NCBI GenBank assembly: GCA_023910605.1
Contig: JAAVVV010000001.1
Span: forward strand, 1,974,698-2,038,697
DNA from: Bosea sp. (in: a-proteobacteria)
Lineage (GTDB): Bacteria > Pseudomonadota > Alphaproteobacteria > Rhizobiales > Beijerinckiaceae
DNA: 64,000 nucleotides
Direction: 5' to 3'
Under the pieces are notes generated by a model that was not told the origin of the DNA, did not search any database, and was given only the letters and a program-made list of their open reading frames with translations. The stretch's first letter is position 1; each line of letters opens with the position of its first letter. The translations under genes were made by a program, and so were the position numbers. This document shows positions 24,242 to 32,263 of this stretch, one piece after another.

Positions 24242-26782
24242 TCACAGCCACAGCACTTTCCTCCTGAGGTCGAGATCACGCGAGAGCACGTCGGACGGAC
24301 CAACGTGCTGCACCGCGCCGCGCTCCAGCACGACTGCCCGGTCGGACAGCGCCAGCGCGAGATCAAGGTGATGATCGACGATGACGATCGCGATCTCGTG
24401 GCGCAGCTTGTCGAAGGCCTCGAACAATTCCTCCACGATGGAGGGGGCGAGGCCCTCGAAAGGCTCGTCCAGCAGCAGCACCCGAGTGTCGCCCGAGAGC
24501 GCCCGCGCCACGGCCACCATCTGCTGCTCGCCGCCCGAGAGATAGTCGGCCGGAGACGACCAGCGCTCCTTGATGCGCGGGAAGAAGGCGAAGATCTTGT
24601 CCTCCTCCCAGTGCGAGCCGGCGCCGGTGATGCGCTTTAGACGGCCAAGCTCCATGTTTTCCTTGACTGACATGCCAGCGAACAGCCCGCGCCCCTGCGG
24701 CACGTAGGAGATGCCCCGCCGGGTGATCAGCGATGAGGGCTTGCCGGCCAGCTCCTCGCCTTCGAGGATGATGGAGCCCTTGGCGGGAGGCGCCACGCCC
24801 ACCACGGTCTTGAGCAAGGTCGATTTGCCGGCGCCGTTGCGGCCGAGCAGGGCCACGATCTCGTTGCGCCGCACCTCGAAGGTGACATCGCGCAGGATGT
24901 GGCTCTTGCCGTAGAAGGTGTCCACCCCGGATAGGGTCAGCGTCGGTTCAGGCCGAGCGGCGCTGGCGCGATGCTTGCCGGCCAGCGCATGCGAGCCCGA
25001 CCCGATATAGACCTCCTGCACCTTTGCGGAGGAGCGCGCGTTCTCGACGTCGCCGTCGACGAGCACCTGGCCCTCGTTCATCACCGTGACATTGTCGGCG
25101 ATCTGGAAGACCCGGTCGATGTCGTGCTCCACCAGGAGCACCGGCATGTCCCGCGAGATCGACTTGATGAGCAGGCCGACCCGCTCGCGCTCGGCCGCAG
25201 CCAGACCGGCCAGCGGCTCATCCAGCAGCAGAACCCTCGGCCTTGTCGCCAGCGCCAGGCTCATGTCCAGCAGGCGCTGGCCGCCATAGCTGAGCGATCC
25301 GGCCTCGGCCGCTTCGACGCCGGACAGGCCCATTGTCTGGATCACGCCAGCGGTCTGCCTGTTGACCTCGTCCAGCGCAGGCGCAGGCGTCCAGGGGTTG
25401 AAGGCCTGCGGACTGCGCGCCTGCACCGCGAGGCGCACATTCTCGGCGATGCTGAGGGTGGGGAACAGGTTGGTGATCTGGAATGAACGGCCAATGCCCG
25501 CCCGCGTGATCGCCTCCGGCGAAAGCCCGCCAATGGGCCTGCCCGCCAGCGTGACCGTTCCGCGATCAGGCGTGAACATGCCGGAGATCAGGTTGAAGGC
25601 CGTTGTCTTGCCCGCGCCATTCGGCCCGATCAGGGCGTGGAGCGTGCGGTCGCGCATGCGGATGTCCACGCCCTGCACTGCCTTGATGCCGCCGAACGAC
25701 TTGGCGATGCCCTCGGCCGTCAGCACATGGCCATCGCCAAGCGGCGGGTGCTTGAGGAAGTCCGGCAAGGTGGCGTCGCCGGCCTTGCGCGCCGACATGG
25801 CGGCATCGAGCACGGGCGCCGCTCGGAAGGGCTTCAGCAACTGCTGCGCCACACCCACGAGGCCGGTGGGCGAGAACACGATGAAGCAGACGAAGAGCAG
25901 CCCGAACCAGAGCAGCCAGTTCTCCGTGACGCTGGAGAGATAATCGCGGAAGATCACGAAGAACAGCGCGCCCAGCGCCGGCCCCAGGAAGGAGCGCATG
26001 CCCCCGATCACGACCATCGCCAGCAATTCGCCGGAGAAGGCGACGGAGATGGGCTCGGCCGAGGTCATGCGATTGTTGAACAGCAGCAGCGTGCCGGCCA
26101 GCCCGGTGATCGTGGCGGACACGGCGAAGGCGACCAGCTTGTAGCGGTCGGTGGCGTAGCCGATGAAGCGCGCGCGCTGCTCGTTCTCGCGGATGGCGAC
26201 CAGCACCGAGCCGACAGGCGAGCGGTGGAAGCGCCAAAGCACGTAGATCACGCAAAAGGCGATGCTGGCCACCAGCGCATAGAAGGGCGGCGCCACATCG
26301 AAGCTGATGCCCGCGATGACCGGGCGGGTGATGCCGCCGAGCCCGTCCTCGCCCCCTGTCACAGCCGTCCAGCGGAAGGCGATGGCGTAGAACATTGCAG
26401 CGAGCGCGAGCGTCAGCAGCGAAAAATAGACGCCCTTGCGCCTGAGGATCAGCGCGCCGAACAGCGTCGAGACGATGGCCACCAGCGCCACCGCTGCGAG
26501 GATGGGCAGCAGGAAATGGCCGGGCAGCCATTCGCGCTGGATCAGCCCGGCCGTGTAGGCGGCAAGCCCGAACCAGGCGCCGTGGCCGAAGGAGACCAGG
26601 CCCGTATGGCCGACAAGGATGTTCAGCGCCATGCAGGCCATGGCGAAGATCACGACCTCTGTGGCGGAGGTGACGCCAAGCCCGATGAAGCGCATCAGGA
26701 AGGGCAGCGCGATCAGGGCAGCGGCCGCCATGATCAGCGGAAGCCGGTCCCGCAGCGCGGAAGAGGTGAGGGCAAACGTCAT
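24242..26782 (-). CDS. fused LivM-LivG-LivF branched-chain amino acid-type ABC transporter
   Basis: One 846-residue frame holds what are normally three proteins. Residues 1 to about 310 are a LivM permease with roughly nine membrane segments. Residues about 345-590 are a LivG ATPase with Walker A GPNGAGKT near 386 and signature LSYGGQRLL. Residues about 610-846 are a LivF ATPase with Walker A GRNGAGKS near 645 and signature LSGGEQQMVAVARAL. All ATPase motifs look intact. With LivH (seven bases upstream) and LivK it makes a complete importer. LivM-LivG fusions are known; a three-part fusion is unusual. Substrates of such systems include amino acids, amides and quaternary amines. Confidence 0.9.
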   Translation of the reverse strand: MTFALTSSALRDRLPLIMAAAALIALPFLMRFIGLGVTSATEVVIFAMACMALNILVGHTGLVSFGHGAWFGLAAYTAGLIQREWLPGHFLLPILAAVALVAIVSTLFGALILRRKGVYFSLLTLALAAMFYAIAFRWTAVTGGEDGLGGITRPVIAGISFDVAPPFYALVASIAFCVIYVLWRFHRSPVGSVLVAIRENEQRARFIGYATDRYKLVAFAVSATITGLAGTLLLFNNRMTSAEPISVAFSGELLAMVVIGGMRSFLGPALGALFFVIFRDYLSSVTENWLLWFGLLFVCFIVFSPTGLVGVAQQLLKPFRAAPVLDAAMSARKAGDATLPDFLKHPPLGDGHVLTAEGIAKSFGGIKAVQGVDIRMRDRTLHALIGPNGAGKTTAFNLISGMFTPDRGTVTLAGRPIGGLSPEAITRAGIGRSFQITNLFPTLSIAENVRLAVQARSPQAFNPWTPAPALDEVNRQTAGVIQTMGLSGVEAAEAGSLSYGGQRLLDMSLALATRPRVLLLDEPLAGLAAAERERVGLLIKSISRDMPVLLVEHDIDRVFQIADNVTVMNEGQVLVDGDVENARSSAKVQEVYIGSGSHALAGKHRASAARPEPTLTLSGVDTFYGKSHILRDVTFEVRRNEIVALLGRNGAGKSTLLKTVVGVAPPAKGSIILEGEELAGKPSSLITRRGISYVPQGRGLFAGMSVKENMELGRLKRITGAGSHWEEDKIFAFFPRIKERWSSPADYLSGGEQQMVAVARALSGDTRVLLLDEPFEGLAPSIVEELFEAFDKLRHEIAIVIVDHHLDLALALSDRAVVLERGAVQHVGPSDVLSRDLDLRRKVLWL

Positions 26783-26789
26783 GCTGGCC

Positions 26790-27665
26790 TCACTCGAAGC
26801 GCTGGATGCGCTCGCCGAACAGGCCGCGCGGCCTGAACAGCAAGACCAGAAGCATCATCAGATAGATGACGGCGGTGGACCATTGCGGGTAGCCCAGCCC
26901 GATGGTCGCGCCCTTGACGAGCCCGACCAGAAGCGCCGCGGCGACCACGCCCCAGAAGGAGCCGAGCCCGCCGATCACCACCACGACGAAGGCGGGCGTG
27001 ATGATCTCCTGCCCCATGGCGGGATGGATGGAGTAGATCGGCGCCAGCAGCACGCCGGCCAGTCCGGCAAGGCCGATGCCGATGCCGGCCACCGTCATCA
27101 TGTAGGGCGAGAGCGAGATGCCGAGCGCGCCGACCATGTCGGGGTTCTGCACGCCCGCCTTCACCACGCGGCCGAAAGCGGTGCGGTTCAGCAAGAGCCA
27201 CAGGCCCGCGACGCAGCAGGCTGCAATCACGATCAGCGTGGCCCGATAACGCGAATAGATGAAGTCGCCCATGATGATCTGGCCCCTGAGCCAGGGCGGG
27301 ATCGAATAGGACAGCGGCGGCGCGCCGAAGATCATGCGCAGCGTCTGCTCCGCCACGAGCGCCAGCCCGAAGGTCAACAGCAGCGACAAAATGGGGTCAG
27401 CCCTGTAGAAGCGCTGGAACAGCACCCGCTCGAACGCCACGCCGAGCAGCGCGACCAGGATCGGCGAGATCATCAGCGCCCCGCCGAACCCGACATGTGG
27501 CCCCAGCGTCACGGTCAGATACGCGCCAATCGCATAGAAGGCGCCGTGGGCAAGATTCACGATCCCGCCGAGCGAAAAGATCATCGACAGTCCGAGCGCG
27601 ATCAACAGGTAGTAGACCCCGTCGAGCAGGCCGTTGGCGAGATGCTGGAGGAACAAGGTGGACAA
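26790..27665 (-). CDS. livH: LivH-type ABC transporter permease
   Basis: A 291-residue inner-membrane permease with about eight hydrophobic segments. It shows typical LivH elements: LANGLLDGVYYLLIALGLSM at the start and VVVIGGLGSFWGVVAAALLV near residue 218. It is the heterodimer partner of the LivM part of the fusion gene seven bases downstream. A hairpin-bearing gap of 216 bases separates it from livK. Confidence 0.92.
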   Translation of the reverse strand: MSTLFLQHLANGLLDGVYYLLIALGLSMIFSLGGIVNLAHGAFYAIGAYLTVTLGPHVGFGGALMISPILVALLGVAFERVLFQRFYRADPILSLLLTFGLALVAEQTLRMIFGAPPLSYSIPPWLRGQIIMGDFIYSRYRATLIVIAACCVAGLWLLLNRTAFGRVVKAGVQNPDMVGALGISLSPYMMTVAGIGIGLAGLAGVLLAPIYSIHPAMGQEIITPAFVVVVIGGLGSFWGVVAAALLVGLVKGATIGLGYPQWSTAVIYLMMLLVLLFRPRGLFGERIQRFE

Positions 27666-27732
27666 GGGCGGCTGGCCTCATCTGCGGCCGCTCACCGCGC
27701 CCTGAGGCGTGGCGGAGGCGCGGCTGTCGAGA

Positions 27733-27764
27733 ACTCGCCTGCCTGAACGGACGGGCAGGCGAGT
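27733..27764. promoter_or_regulatory. stem-loop between livK and livH
   Basis: ACTCGCCTGCC at 27733-27743 and its exact reverse complement at 27754-27764 form an 11-bp stem with a 10-base loop. It sits in the 216-base gap downstream of livK and is not followed by a U-run. It is a candidate for an mRNA-stabilising or attenuating hairpin, which often lets an operon make more binding protein than permease. Confidence 0.6.
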
Positions 27765-27881
27765 GTGAATGAACCGCGCAGGCAGGTCGACGCCTTCACG
27801 GGCTGGAGACGGCATGTCGCCGGGCTCCGACCCTTCTCCCGCATGAGGAGAGGGGGAACACCCAGCCTGAGCGCCAAAGGC

Positions 27882-29141
27882 TCAGGCGGCGAACTTGCAC
27901 TCGTTCTCTTCGGCCGTGGCGGCGATGACCTCGAGGCTCTCGCCCGGTCCTGGAACCGGAGCGGACGACGAGAAGATGTCCCACTGGTTCCTGGAAGCGG
28001 CACCCAGCGCCTGCACGGTGTACATCTCGTGCATCATCTGGTGGTCGGAGGCGCGGAAGTAGCCCTCGCGGGTCTTCATCACGTCGAATTTGGCGCCCTT
28101 TTCCCAATGCTCGATCATCTTGGTCGAGTCGGTGGTCTTCAACTCATTCATGGTCTGGGCGAAGATCTTCACGGCGAGGTAGTCGCCCCAGGCCTGGTTC
28201 TCCGGCGGCTTGCGATACTTGGCCGTGAAGGCCTGCACGAACTTCTTGCTGTTTGGCGTGTCGATCAGGTGGTGCCAGACAACCGGCCAGGTGCCGCCAA
28301 AATTGTCCTTGCCCGCCGCCCAGGCCAGCGCCGTATCGAAGCCGAAGCCCGCGACCTTGAACTGCAGCCCGAACTCCGAATACTGCTTGAGGAAGTTGGT
28401 GATCTGGTTTCCGGCGAGGTTGCAGACCACGAGGTCGGGCCGGGCGTTGCGGATTTCCAGCAGCATCGCCGAGAAGTCGGTCAGGTCTGTCGGCACCAGC
28501 TTGTCCGCGACGAACTGGCCGCCATTGCCTTCCATGAAGCGCTTGGCGACCTTGAGCAGATCATGCCCGAAAGCATAGTCGGCCGTCAGCGAGAACCACT
28601 TCTTGCCGTTCACCAGACCCTGCTGCATCAGCGAGCGCCCGCAGGACTTCACATACATCGAGTTCTGGCTCTCGACGTGGAACATGAACTTGTTGCAGTT
28701 CGGCCCGCGCAGCGCGTCCGAATTGCCGCCGGTATTGATGTAGAGCGTCTTGGTCCGCTGTGCGACCTGCGCGATCGCGAGGCAGGAGGCGGATGAGATC
28801 TCGCCGATGATGGCTGCGACCTTGTCGCGCTCGACCATCCGCTCGGCCTTGGTCGAGGCCGTCTGCGGATTGACCGAGTCTTCCTTGAGGATCTCGAGCC
28901 TGCGCCCCATCACGCCGCCAGCGGCGTTGATCTCCTCGACGGCGAGGTCCGCCGCCTGGACCGCGAATTCGCCAAGCGGGCCGAGAAAGCCGGTCCGCGG
29001 CGTCAGGTGGCCAAAGCGCAGCATATCGGGCGTCTGCGCGGTGATGATCGAAGGCCTGGCGATGATGGCCGCTGCTGCGGCGCCGCCGAGCAAGGTGCGG
29101 CGCGAGAGTGCGAGCTTGGACGATACATTCATGTCGGACAT
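27882..29141 (-). CDS. livK: LivK-type ABC transporter substrate-binding protein
   Basis: A 419-residue periplasmic binding protein of the Leu/Ile/Val type-I fold. The ATG at 29141 is chosen because AGGAGG lies at the right distance and the protein then begins with a twin-arginine signal (LSRRTLLGGAAAAAIIA). The stretch ITAQTPDMLRFGHLTPRTG opens the mature protein. It is the first gene of the importer operon and is divergent from the GntR regulator across a palindrome. The ligand is unknown; the operon's BKACE and dehydrogenase genes suggest a carnitine-like or short hydroxy-acid compound. Confidence 0.88.
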   Translation of the reverse strand: MSDMNVSSKLALSRRTLLGGAAAAAIIARPSIITAQTPDMLRFGHLTPRTGFLGPLGEFAVQAADLAVEEINAAGGVMGRRLEILKEDSVNPQTASTKAERMVERDKVAAIIGEISSASCLAIAQVAQRTKTLYINTGGNSDALRGPNCNKFMFHVESQNSMYVKSCGRSLMQQGLVNGKKWFSLTADYAFGHDLLKVAKRFMEGNGGQFVADKLVPTDLTDFSAMLLEIRNARPDLVVCNLAGNQITNFLKQYSEFGLQFKVAGFGFDTALAWAAGKDNFGGTWPVVWHHLIDTPNSKKFVQAFTAKYRKPPENQAWGDYLAVKIFAQTMNELKTTDSTKMIEHWEKGAKFDVMKTREGYFRASDHQMMHEMYTVQALGAASRNQWDIFSSSAPVPGPGESLEVIAATAEENECKFAA

Positions 29142-29247
29142 CGGGTTCCTCCTGGGTTTTCCATCCCTTGGCCCCGCCGTCGGCCCGGATTGTCCGGATC
29201 CCGCGAGGCTCATCTCGAAACGGCGGCGTCTCACCGCTTGCCGTGAT

Positions 29248-29259
29248 CTGTGATCACAG
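29248..29259. promoter_or_regulatory. palindromic operator candidate for the GntR regulator
   Basis: CTGTGATCACAG is a perfect 12-bp palindrome located 107 bases upstream of livK and 75 bases upstream of the divergent GntR-family gene. That is the position expected for an autoregulatory operator controlling both directions. Binding is inferred from place and symmetry only. Confidence 0.55.
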
Positions 29260-29333
29260 TTAGGCTAATGCAAATCGCTGCACTGTCCAGCGGAAAAACT
29301 CCATGAGGCGGCGGGTCAGGGAGAGCGGGGCGC

Positions 29334-30032
29334 ATGTCGGCGATCGAAGCCATATCGACCGCGGCCCCGCTCGAGCGGCAGACGCTGGGCGACCAGGTTT
29401 ACGCGCATATCCGCCGGCTGCTGATCTCGGGCCGGCTGGCGCCGGGCGACAGGCTGTCCCTTCGTCAGGTCGCAGATGTCATGGGCGTGTCGATGATGCC
29501 GGTGCGCGAGGCGGTCAGCCGCCTCGTCGCGGACGAGGCGGTGGAAGTGACGCCCAATCGCGCCCTGCGCGTGCCTGTCATCAGCCGGCGGCAGTTCGAG
29601 GAACTGGCCATCATCCGCTCGGAGATCGAGGGCTTTGCGGCCGCGCGCGCGGCGCTGCTGCGTGGCGGCCCTCACTGGCCCGCAATCGTCGCCAGCGAAC
29701 GCCGCTTCCGCGAACTGGCGCGCTCTGCCGATCCTGACCTCGCCGATGTGGTCGAGGCCAACCAGACCTTCCATTTCGCCGTCTACGAGGCCTCGGGCCT
29801 GCCCGATCTTGTTGGGATCATCGGCGGGCTCTGGCTCAAGGTCGGGCCTGTCATCAATCTCGATCTGCGCGAGAATCCCGAACGGCTGGCCACGGGCTCG
29901 GCGGCGCCCCTGCATGCCGCCTGCGTCGAGGCCATCGCCGCTGGCAATGCCGCCGGAGCGAGGGCGGCGGTCGCGGCCGATATCGGCGGCGCCGCCGAGT
30001 TCATCCTGTCTCGCCGCAGGTTGCCCGAATGA
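29334..30032 (+). CDS. GntR-family transcriptional regulator (FCD/FadR type)
   Basis: A 232-residue protein with an N-terminal winged helix (residues about 20-85, including PGDRLSLRQVADVMGVSMMPVREAVSRL) and a helical FCD effector domain with metal or ligand residues such as NQTFHFAVYEAS near residue 143. FCD regulators usually repress a neighbouring catabolic operon until a small organic acid binds. It is divergent from the liv operon and followed by an SDR gene on the same strand. Confidence 0.9.
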   Translation: MSAIEAISTAAPLERQTLGDQVYAHIRRLLISGRLAPGDRLSLRQVADVMGVSMMPVREAVSRLVADEAVEVTPNRALRVPVISRRQFEELAIIRSEIEGFAAARAALLRGGPHWPAIVASERRFRELARSADPDLADVVEANQTFHFAVYEASGLPDLVGIIGGLWLKVGPVINLDLRENPERLATGSAAPLHAACVEAIAAGNAAGARAAVAADIGGAAEFILSRRRLPE

Positions 30033-30092
30033 GCCGTGCCGCTCGGCCGCACCACGGGCATCGCCGGCCGCTGGCCCGGCTGCGGGCGGCGT

Positions 30093-30137
30093 TCACTGAT
30101 CGCAAGATCACTGATTGCAATATCACTGATTGCAAGG
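30093..30137. repeat. three tandem 15-bp repeats upstream of the SDR gene
   Basis: Copies at 30093, 30108 and 30123 have the pattern TCACTGATTGCAANN with exact 15-base spacing; the first has C for T at one place. They end 13 bases before the SDR start, and the last copy runs into the GGAAGGAA ribosome site. The period is not a multiple of the helical turn, so this may be a slippage product or a multi-site operator. Confidence 0.8.
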
Positions 30138-30150
30138 AAGGAACCGTCCG

Positions 30151-30927
30151 ATGGACATGGGATTGAAGGGCGCACGCGTTCTGGTGACGGCAGGCGCGGC
30201 AGGCATCGGGCTCGAGATCGCGAGATCGTTCATCCGCGAAGGCGCGAGGGTCCATGTCTGCGATGTCGACGGCGAGGCTCTGGCGGCGCTGTCGTCGAGC
30301 GATCCGGCCGTGACGGCAAGCCTCTGCGATGTCGCGGACCGCAATCAGGTGGCGGCGCTGTTCGAGGCGGCGCCAGGGGCCCTGGGCGGCCTCGACGTGC
30401 TGGTCAACAATGCCGGCATCGCCGGGCCGACGGGGCGCATCGAGGAGATCAATCCGGAGGATTGGGACCGTTGCATCCAGGTCTGCCTGACCTCGCAATT
30501 CAATTGCGCGCGCCTTGCCATTCCCCACCTGCGCAGAAGCGCGAACCCCTCGATCGTCAATCTGTCTTCTGCGGCGGGCAAGCTGGGCTTTCCGTTGCGC
30601 AGCCCCTATTCCGCGGCGAAATGGGGCGTCATCGGCTTCACCAAGACTTTGGCCGCCGAACTGGGCCCCGAGGGCATACGCTGCAACGCCATTCTGCCGG
30701 GCATCGTCTCGGGCGACCGCATCCGCCGCGTTTTCGAAGCCAAGGCGCAGCAGCGCGGCGTTTCCTTCGCCGAGCTCGAAACGACGATGCTGCAATACAC
30801 GTCGATGAAGTCCTATGTGACGCCGCAGCAGATCGCCGACCAGATCGTCTTCATCGCCTCCGAGCGTGGCCGCACCATTTCGGGCCAGGCCATCTCCGTC
30901 TGCGCGGACACCCGGATGCTGGACTAG
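30151..30927 (+). CDS. short-chain dehydrogenase/reductase
   Basis: This 258-residue SDR has a variant cofactor loop TAGAAGIG near residue 13, the NNAG element and the active-site set Ser, Tyr-x-x-x-Lys in LSSAAGKLGFPLRSPYSAAK. The ATG at 30151, preceded by AAGGAA, is preferred to one 21 bases upstream. It follows the GntR gene and probably belongs to the same catabolic unit as the liv and BKACE genes. The substrate is not known. Confidence 0.85.
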   Translation: MDMGLKGARVLVTAGAAGIGLEIARSFIREGARVHVCDVDGEALAALSSSDPAVTASLCDVADRNQVAALFEAAPGALGGLDVLVNNAGIAGPTGRIEEINPEDWDRCIQVCLTSQFNCARLAIPHLRRSANPSIVNLSSAAGKLGFPLRSPYSAAKWGVIGFTKTLAAELGPEGIRCNAILPGIVSGDRIRRVFEAKAQQRGVSFAELETTMLQYTSMKSYVTPQQIADQIVFIASERGRTISGQAISVCADTRMLD

Positions 30928-31012
30928 CCCTTCCTGTTCATGAGTGCCCCAACGGCGCGATACACCAGTGGAGGAAGGATCCACCCAGGGAGTTGTCGGT
31001 AGACCTTGGTAG

Positions 31013-31333
31013 CTGACGAGCGGCTTGATCGGCTATTCGACGGTGCGCGACTACGTGCGCCGGACGAAGACGAGGCGGCGGGAGGTGTTTGTTCCACTGG
31101 CCCATCCGCCGGGACACGCGCAGATCGACTTTGGCGAGGCGTTAGGCATCATCGGCGGCCAGCGGCTGAAGCTGCACGTGTTCTGCTGCCACCTGCCGCA
31201 CTCGGATGGGTTCTACCTGAAGGCCTGCCGGACCGAGACGCAGGAGGCTCTGCTTGACGGGATTGCCTCAGCATTCGGCTTCTTTCGGGAACGGCGCCTT
31301 GAGGTTCCTGAAACGGCGATTTTGGCGTCTTGA
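31013..31333 (+). pseudogene. fragment of an IS21-family transposase (IstA)
   Basis: About 100 codons match the integrase region of IstA: STVRDYVRRTK, then HAQIDFGEA with the first catalytic Asp of the DDE triad, and SDGFYLKACRTETQEALLDG. A stop lies just upstream at 31010 and the match ends after AFGFF, so both ends, the other catalytic residues and istB are missing. It is a relic of an insertion that marks the left side of the accessory region. No terminal repeats are visible. Confidence 0.8.
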
Positions 31334-31412
31334 GGCCCCAGGTCTTGAATCGTCAGGGTTTTTCTGTTAGGCGTCTCAAGGTGCCAAAATTTCCTCTTAT
31401 GGAGCCTTGAGG
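31297..31412. promoter_or_regulatory. repeated CCTTGAGG elements in front of hipB
   Basis: CCTTGAGG occurs at 31297 and 31405, TCTTGAGG at 31328 and the inverted form TCTCAAGG at 31374. The last copy is also the ribosome-binding site of hipB (start 31417). The inverted pair at 31374 and 31405 is a candidate operator for HipB autoregulation. Confidence 0.45.
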
Positions 31413-31416
31413 TGCC

Positions 31417-31758
31417 ATGTCTGCCCGCAACCCCTTGCTAGCCGCACCACCCTATGAGGTCGAGCAGGCGCTGAAGACTCTCGGCGCGAATATCCGCACG
31501 GCGCGGCTGCGGCGCAACCTCTCCATTGCCGAGGTCGCAGCCAGGATCGGCGTCGACCGGCATGTGATCGGCGATGCAGAACGCGGCAAGCTGTCCACCG
31601 GGATCGCCATCTATGCCGGGCTGCTCTGGGCCATGGGGCTGGCCGATCAGCTGGGCCGTGTCGCCGATCCACTCAGCGACGAGGAGGGCCTGACGCTTGC
31701 CAAGGCGCAGGGCCGCGAAAAGGCCGGTGGCCGGAAGGCGCTCGACAATGATTTCTGA
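31417..31758 (+). CDS. hipB: HipB-like antitoxin, XRE-family DNA-binding protein
   Basis: A 113-residue protein with a helix-turn-helix at about residues 25-80 (LGANIRTARLRRNLSIAEVA, then VDRHVIGDAERGK). The tail GGRKALDNDF is typical of the HipB-like antitoxins encoded directly before hipA. HipB neutralises the HipA kinase and represses its own operon. The toxin gene that follows is broken, so this antitoxin is probably an orphan. A palindromic repeat begins right at its stop codon. Confidence 0.82.
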   Translation: MSARNPLLAAPPYEVEQALKTLGANIRTARLRRNLSIAEVAARIGVDRHVIGDAERGKLSTGIAIYAGLLWAMGLADQLGRVADPLSDEEGLTLAKAQGREKAGGRKALDNDF

Positions 31759-31806
31759 CGCATCGGCCCCGAAAGTGGCGCCCGGTTTCGGGAGCAAGCC
31801 GATGCG
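31759..31806. repeat. 48-bp rhizobial-type palindromic repeat at the hipB/hipA junction
   Basis: CGCATCGGC at 31759-31767 pairs perfectly with GCCGATGCG at 31798-31806, and inner arms CCCGAAA (31768) and TTTCGGG (31786) extend the hairpin. The form is like the short palindromic elements scattered in rhizobial genomes. It begins right after the hipB stop and is readable in frame ahead of hipA. Confidence 0.7.
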
Positions 31807-31984
31807 CAAGGCAACGCCAACAGGGGCGGAGGAGTGCTTCGTCTATCTGACCCTGCCGGGTGAGATCGAGGCGGTCACCGCCGGGCGCTATGTGCGCGAG
31901 ACGAACCGGCAACCCGATGGTTGCGACGGGATTTATTGCTCGGTCAGACATTCTCGCTTACTTCGACGACCTGAAAGAATGTGA
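31802..31984 (+). pseudogene. hipA: N-terminal fragment of a HipA-like toxin gene
   Basis: From ATG 31802 (or the in-frame ATG 31748, which overlaps hipB and reads through the palindrome) the frame encodes EECFVYLTLPGEIEAVTAG, then RYVRETNRQ, which resembles the beta-rich N-terminus of HipA kinases. After about 40 residues the likeness stops and the frame ends at 31984; the kinase core of about 350 residues is missing. Downstream bases to 32048 stay open in another frame but I recognise nothing in them. Confidence 0.6.
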
Positions 31985-32263
31985 GTGCGTCGTCTTCCCC
32001 GAGAACGTGACATTCACGGATTTGGCAGTGCTGAAGGCAGCGGCTTAAAACTCGTGTTCATGACACACGAAAGAGCGAGGCCGACTCAATGTCCGCCTTC
32101 CTTTCTGTTGTGCCGAATGTCTAGACTGTCTGCATGTCCGACGAATCTGAAACTAAGAAGCTCGCTGAGCGATCATGGGCAAACCACCATGATTACTCCA
32201 AGGAGCAATTCAAGGCGACCATCAGCTACGCTATCGAAGCGATGAAATCGCTTATGGCTTTGA

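Noticed and set aside
30093-30137. A CRISPR array from the tandem repeats
   Set aside because: The repeats are contiguous, 15 bases long and lack spacers; no cas gene is nearby.
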